This document shows, one piece after another, positions 6,992 to 9,716 of a stretch of DNA of 9,716 nt. The stretch comes from Thermomicrobiales bacterium (GTDB lineage Bacteria; Chloroflexota; Chloroflexia; Thermomicrobiales; UBA6265): the NCBI GenBank assembly GCA_025928535.1, contig JAICJJ010000063.1, positions 1-9,716 of the forward strand, in the 5' to 3' direction. The position numbers and the translations under genes are program-made. Within the stretch, counting starts at the first letter, position 1; each line of letters begins with the position of its first letter. The notes under the pieces were generated by a model, which ran no database searches, had not been told where the DNA came from, and saw only the letters and a list, made by a program, of their open reading frames with translations.

Positions 6992-8458
6992 TCAGGCCAC
7001 GGGCGACGCCGCTGGGGTCGCCACGGGCGTCGCCGGTTCGCTCGGCGCGGCGAAATCGAACGCGTCGGTCAGGTCGTTGGCGGCCGCGTCGCGCGTGCCC
7101 AACGGCGGCAACCCCCAGCGCGTCTCGATGAATTTCAGGATCGAGACCGTCTCGTACGGCGTGTGGTCGACGAACCCCTTTTTGGCGTAGGGGGAAATGA
7201 TGATGGTCGGGACGCGCGTGCCCAGGCCCCAGCGATCGATTTTCGGCGGCGCCACATGATCCCACCGCCCGCCGTTTTCGTCGTAGGTGATGACGATGGC
7301 GGCGTGTGGCCAGATCGGACTTGCCTGGATGGTCCGCACCAGTTCGGCCACGTGCCGTTGCCCGGTCGCCAGGTTCGCATAGCCCGGATGCTCGTTGTCG
7401 CGGCCGATCTGCTTGACGAACGAGACGGCCGGCAGGTCGCCGGCGTCGAGGGCCGCCAGGAAGTCGGTCTCGTCTTTCAAATGCTGCCGCTGGCCGGGCG
7501 TGCCGAGCGCATAGTTTTGGTAGTAGGCGAAGGCCTGATGGTGGAACTGGAAGAGCGGGTCCGGCTTGCCGGCGACCGCGTCGTTCCAGCCGCCGGAGTA
7601 CCAGGCCCAGGCGACGCCGGCGTCGTCCAGGCGGTCGCCGATCGTCGGCGCGGTCAAGGGCGGCACGAGATGGGTCGGATCGGTGATCGTGGCCGGATGG
7701 GGGCCGTTGCGGGGAAAGGCGGTGTTGACCACGTAGCCGTCGGGGGTGACCACGCCATCCTTGACCATGAGGCCGTTGGCGTCGAGTTCGGCGCGCAGAT
7801 CGGCCGGGGCGCCTGGCCAATAGGGGGTCGCCGCGGCAATCAGCCATTGGGCGTTGAGGAAGGAACTGCCGAAGGCGGAGTGGAAGCAGTTGTCGGCCAG
7901 CGTGTATTGCTGGGCGAGGAGACCTTCCGGCATCGTGGTGGCGTCGTAATAGCTCATGACCAGCCCGGCCGCATCGCTCCAGGCGACGAATTTGTCCATC
8001 TTGCCGCCGTCGATCTGGTATTGCTGCTGGTAGAAGCGATGCACGGCGTCGCCCGTCTGCATCGTCGGCGCGACGTAGCGGGCGGCGTCGAACGGCGCGA
8101 CGGGCAAGTCGGTCGGAAAACGCGGATCGGGAACGGGCGGCTTGCGCGTGGTGTCGATCGGCTGCGGCAGCGTGGCGTAGGGGACGCCTTGCTTGTCGAC
8201 CTGTCGAATCGCGGCGCCGGCCTGGGCGATGCCGTCGGCGCCGGGGAAGCGGCCGTAGAGGCTGTCGAAGCTCCAATTCTCCTGGTAGATCACGATCAGA
8301 TGCTGGATCTGGTCGATCGGCCGCCCCGCCACGGGCGTGGCGCGCTGCGCGGTCGCCCATCGCCTGGGACCGACCGGGGTGAAGGCCAGCGCCGCGGCGC
8401 CGGCGACGGCCTGGGTGAGCAGGCGGCGGCGCGAGCAGCGCATCGTCAAGCGGCTCAT
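6992..8458 (-). CDS. Tat-exported phosphoesterase (acid phosphatase/phospholipase C family)
   Basis: ATG at 8458 follows the purine tract GGAGGGAGG (8471-8463); the product is 488 residues ending at TGA 6994-6992. A canonical twin-arginine signal SRRRLL (residues 9-14) precedes a hydrophobic Ala core. The mature protein matches the PF04185-type alkaline-phosphatase superfamily. It has an N-terminal metal/nucleophile region 'IVIYQENWSFDSLYG' (residues 55-69), the metal-binding 'TYDENGGRWDH' (391-401), and the C-terminal 'RVPTIIISPYAKKGFVDHTPYETVSILKFIE'-type region, here about residues 415-445 and close to family form. It likely hydrolyses phosphomonoesters or phosphodiesters outside the membrane, perhaps for phosphate scavenging. 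The usual ENRSFD/ENHSFD reads ENWSFD here. The last 18 residues are a Thr/Pro/Ala tail. Acid phosphatase AcpA-type is more likely than true phospholipase C because the C-terminal PLC domain is absent. Confidence 0.92.
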   Translation of the reverse strand: MSRLTMRCSRRRLLTQAVAGAAALAFTPVGPRRWATAQRATPVAGRPIDQIQHLIVIYQENWSFDSLYGRFPGADGIAQAGAAIRQVDKQGVPYATLPQPIDTTRKPPVPDPRFPTDLPVAPFDAARYVAPTMQTGDAVHRFYQQQYQIDGGKMDKFVAWSDAAGLVMSYYDATTMPEGLLAQQYTLADNCFHSAFGSSFLNAQWLIAAATPYWPGAPADLRAELDANGLMVKDGVVTPDGYVVNTAFPRNGPHPATITDPTHLVPPLTAPTIGDRLDDAGVAWAWYSGGWNDAVAGKPDPLFQFHHQAFAYYQNYALGTPGQRQHLKDETDFLAALDAGDLPAVSFVKQIGRDNEHPGYANLATGQRHVAELVRTIQASPIWPHAAIVITYDENGGRWDHVAPPKIDRWGLGTRVPTIIISPYAKKGFVDHTPYETVSILKFIETRWGLPPLGTRDAAANDLTDAFDFAAPSEPATPVATPAASPVA

Positions 8459-8600
8459 GATTCCTCCCTCCACGCCGCACATCGCTCGGATCGCGAGCGT
8501 TTCGCCGACCAGCGTCTCGCCCGGTGAGGAAGTGTGCGCGATTCGCGAGACGACGCAAGTCGTCCGGGACGCCGCCGGGTTCGTCAGGGAATGACGATTG

Positions 8601-8648
8601 TGCGCGCTGGGGGGCAGCGAGACCGGTCCCGCTGCCCCCCGGCGCGCG
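8601..8648 (-). terminator. 18-bp stem-loop downstream of the 26-Cys protein gene
   Basis: Bases 8609-8619 (six G then cagcg) are perfectly inverted at 8630-8640. After one G-U pair, gcgcgc at 8602-8607 pairs with 8642-8647. The full stem is about 18 bp with a 10-base loop. It begins 18 bases past the TAG of the Cys-rich gene and lies 143 bases before the phosphoesterase start. The downstream minus strand reads caatcgtcatt, a weak U content, so it is terminator-like but not textbook. It is the strongest hairpin I found in the window. Confidence 0.65.
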
Positions 8649-8666
8649 GCTTGCGCGTGCCGCTGG

Positions 8667-9365
8667 CTACCGCTGCCACCCCGTGCGCGTCGTGTGCCGG
8701 GTGGTCGCGGGCGCCGCCGCGCCGTCCGTCGCGCACGGGGTGGCGCAGAAGGCGTCCCGGTCGAGGGAGCAGCAGCCCGGGATTCGCATGCACACCCCGC
8801 TCGGGCAGTCGCTGCCCATCGAGCAGGGCTGGCCGCAGGCGCGCTGGACGCAGACACACCCGCCATCCACGTTCTGCACCTCGGCGCAGGAGGTGGTTTG
8901 GGGACAGTTCACTATGTACGGATAGGCTCCAGGTCGAGCGCAACCCTCGGCTGGGCTACAGATCGTGGGCTGGCAGGCGCCTTGGGTGCAGGTCTGGCCA
9001 TCGGGGCAGCAGGTCGCCGCCGGGTAGTTGGGACACGTGTTGGCGCTGGTGCGCTGGCAGCAGACCGTGCTCGCATTGGCCGCCCCGCACTGATGACACA
9101 GCCCTTTGCCATGCGCGGCGTCGCTGGTGCATTGGCCAGCCGCCGCCGTGTCGGCCCCGAAGACGGCGGCACAGAAGCGGGCGCACTGACTGTTGCCGCC
9201 CCCGGCTGGCTGCGCCCCCTTGCCGCGGCGATGGCGGCGTTTGGCCGTCCCGGTCGAGGCGTCGAGCAGCGCCAGCGCGCCGCCCACAACGACGCCGAGC
9301 GCGCCGCGGCGCGAGGCGGGTTGGGCCAGGGAGCGGGCGAGGTTGTCGAAGCGGGTGTGGCCCAT
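8667..9365 (-). CDS. Tat-exported cysteine-rich protein (26 Cys)
   Basis: ATG at 9365 with GGAGG (9375-9371) 5 bases upstream; 232 residues to TAG 8669-8667. The leader opens MGHTRFDNLARSL, then the twin arginines (SRR, R19-R20) and a Gly/Ala/Val core (LGVVVGGALALLD). A basic patch (KRRHRRGK, about 42-49) follows, then Gly-rich spacer. From residue 61 on there are 26 cysteines, an even number compatible with full disulfide pairing. Recognisable pieces are 'CCPDGQTCTQGAC' and 'CSMGSDCPSGVC...GCC', the latter like the SxC-SDC-SGxC knots of the first gene in the window. There is no catalytic motif, and a surface or secreted structural role is a guess. Export by Tat of a Cys-rich protein would fit folding or cofactor loading before export. 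The gene ends just before a very strong stem-loop. Confidence 0.87.
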   Translation of the reverse strand: MGHTRFDNLARSLAQPASRRGALGVVVGGALALLDASTGTAKRRHRRGKGAQPAGGGNSQCARFCAAVFGADTAAAGQCTSDAAHGKGLCHQCGAANASTVCCQRTSANTCPNYPAATCCPDGQTCTQGACQPTICSPAEGCARPGAYPYIVNCPQTTSCAEVQNVDGGCVCVQRACGQPCSMGSDCPSGVCMRIPGCCSLDRDAFCATPCATDGAAAPATTRHTTRTGWQR

Positions 9366-9541
9366 GGAAGCCTCCGCGCGTACGAAGCGACGACGGCTTC
9401 GGCCAAGCGCGTCCCCCCCGCCAGCGCGGGCGCGGTCGGAGCGAGAGCGCGAGCGCCGGCTGACGTGGGGTCGAAGGTCAGCCCAGTATCCGCCCGGCGC
9501 AGTGGGGTGTCAATCGCTCGGTCGAGCAGCCCGGCGCGCGG
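9366..9541. other. Intergenic gap between two Cys-rich genes
   Basis: These 176 bases hold the ribosome-binding site of the 232-residue gene and only short hairpins, for example gctcg/cgagc around 9518-9530, about 13 bases past the stop of the right-edge gene. No promoter consensus or gene is convincing. Confidence 0.45.
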
Positions 9542-9716
9542 CTAGGGGCAGGTCGCTCCGTCCGACGCGCACGGTTCATTGACAGTGCCATTGCAGCAGA
9601 GCGTCAACTGTGCCGGGTATAGGCACGGTTCCCCCGGCGGGGCGCAACAGGGAGCGCGGCGGCAGACGCCGTCGCCGCAGTCGGGGTCATCGGTCCAACT
9701 GCCGTCCGTGACGAAG
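9542..9716 (-). CDS. C-terminal end of a cysteine-rich protein, 5'-truncated
   Basis: On the minus strand the frame from the right edge (first full codon 9715-9713) is open to TAG 9544-9542, giving 57 residues. It contains 10 cysteines: CGDGVC, APCCAPPG, EPC, LTLCCNGTVNEPC and ATC. The CC pairs and C-G-x-G spacing match the other cysteine-rich proteins here, so this is the tail of a third such protein whose start and export signal lie beyond the window. The open frame is short, but its cysteine pattern makes a chance frame unlikely. It lies 176 bases upstream of the 26-Cys gene on the same strand. Confidence 0.7.
   Translation of the reverse strand, partial: FVTDGSWTDDPDCGDGVCRRAPCCAPPGEPCLYPAQLTLCCNGTVNEPCASDGATCP

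Noticed and set aside
7163..8527. 454-residue open frame antisense to the phosphoesterase
   Set aside because: The minus-strand gene has a Tat signal and conserved catalytic motifs; this frame has none and is a G+C artefact.
8480..8600. Promoter for the phosphoesterase with TTGCGT and a 17-base spacer
   Set aside because: The -10 position reads ACACTT, which matches the consensus at almost no position.
8459..8866. N-terminal extension of the phosphoesterase up to 8866
   Set aside because: It would run antisense-like, low-complexity residues ahead of a perfect Tat signal and overlap the neighbouring Cys-rich gene; the ATG at 8458 has a strong ribosome-binding site.

Overview
The window is about two-thirds G+C. 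Its codon use and ribosome-binding sites are bacterial throughout, and I see no tRNA, rRNA, CRISPR array, insertion sequence or phage gene. Several features look like Chloroflexota, class Thermomicrobia (Thermomicrobiales or Sphaerobacter-like). These are two twin-arginine leaders that start with an 'RFDxL' box, several extremely cysteine-rich secreted proteins, a small cupin of the 'GDAIYYEDDVVHTAR' type, and tiny one-helix proteins ending '...RFGxDSRDG'. The assignment rests on recalled family resemblance, not a database search.

Layout. (1) 1-1502 (+): the C-terminal 499 residues of a modular protein that is about 21% cysteine; its start lies left of the window. (2) 1587-5061 (-): six same-strand genes. 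In transcription order they are a secreted cupin (4513-5061), a Tat-exported beta-rich protein (3667-4314), a 78-residue membrane protein starting one base after the previous stop (3429-3665), O-acetylhomoserine sulfhydrylase metY (2028-3329), a 72-residue charged protein (1743-1961) and a 43-residue single-pass membrane protein (1587-1718). The last four are tightly spaced and could be one operon. (3) 5062-5772: a roughly 700-base divergent intergenic region with no convincing gene but several nested inverted repeats. (4) 5773-6816 (+): a secreted six-blade WD40-like (PD40/TolB-type) propeller. (5) 6992-8458 (-): a Tat-exported phosphoesterase of the acid phosphatase/phospholipase C family, convergent with the propeller gene. 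(6) 8667-9365 (-): a Tat-exported 26-cysteine protein, followed by a very strong stem-loop at 8602-8647. (7) 9542-9716 (-): the C-terminal end of another cysteine-rich protein, running off the right edge.

The common theme is export. At least five products (cupin, beta protein, propeller, phosphoesterase, 232-residue Cys-rich protein) carry visible export signals, and the two partial Cys-rich proteins are almost certainly extracellular too. metY is the one clear cytosolic metabolic enzyme; its link to its neighbours is unexplained, although it could feed sulfur-amino-acid demand in an organism that makes such cysteine-rich exoproteins (speculative). I did not find a convincing new defence or mobile system. 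The most useful non-obvious items are two small membrane-protein genes, the structured leader of metY, the nested inverted repeats in the divergent region, and the shared RFD/twin-arginine leader on unrelated mature domains.
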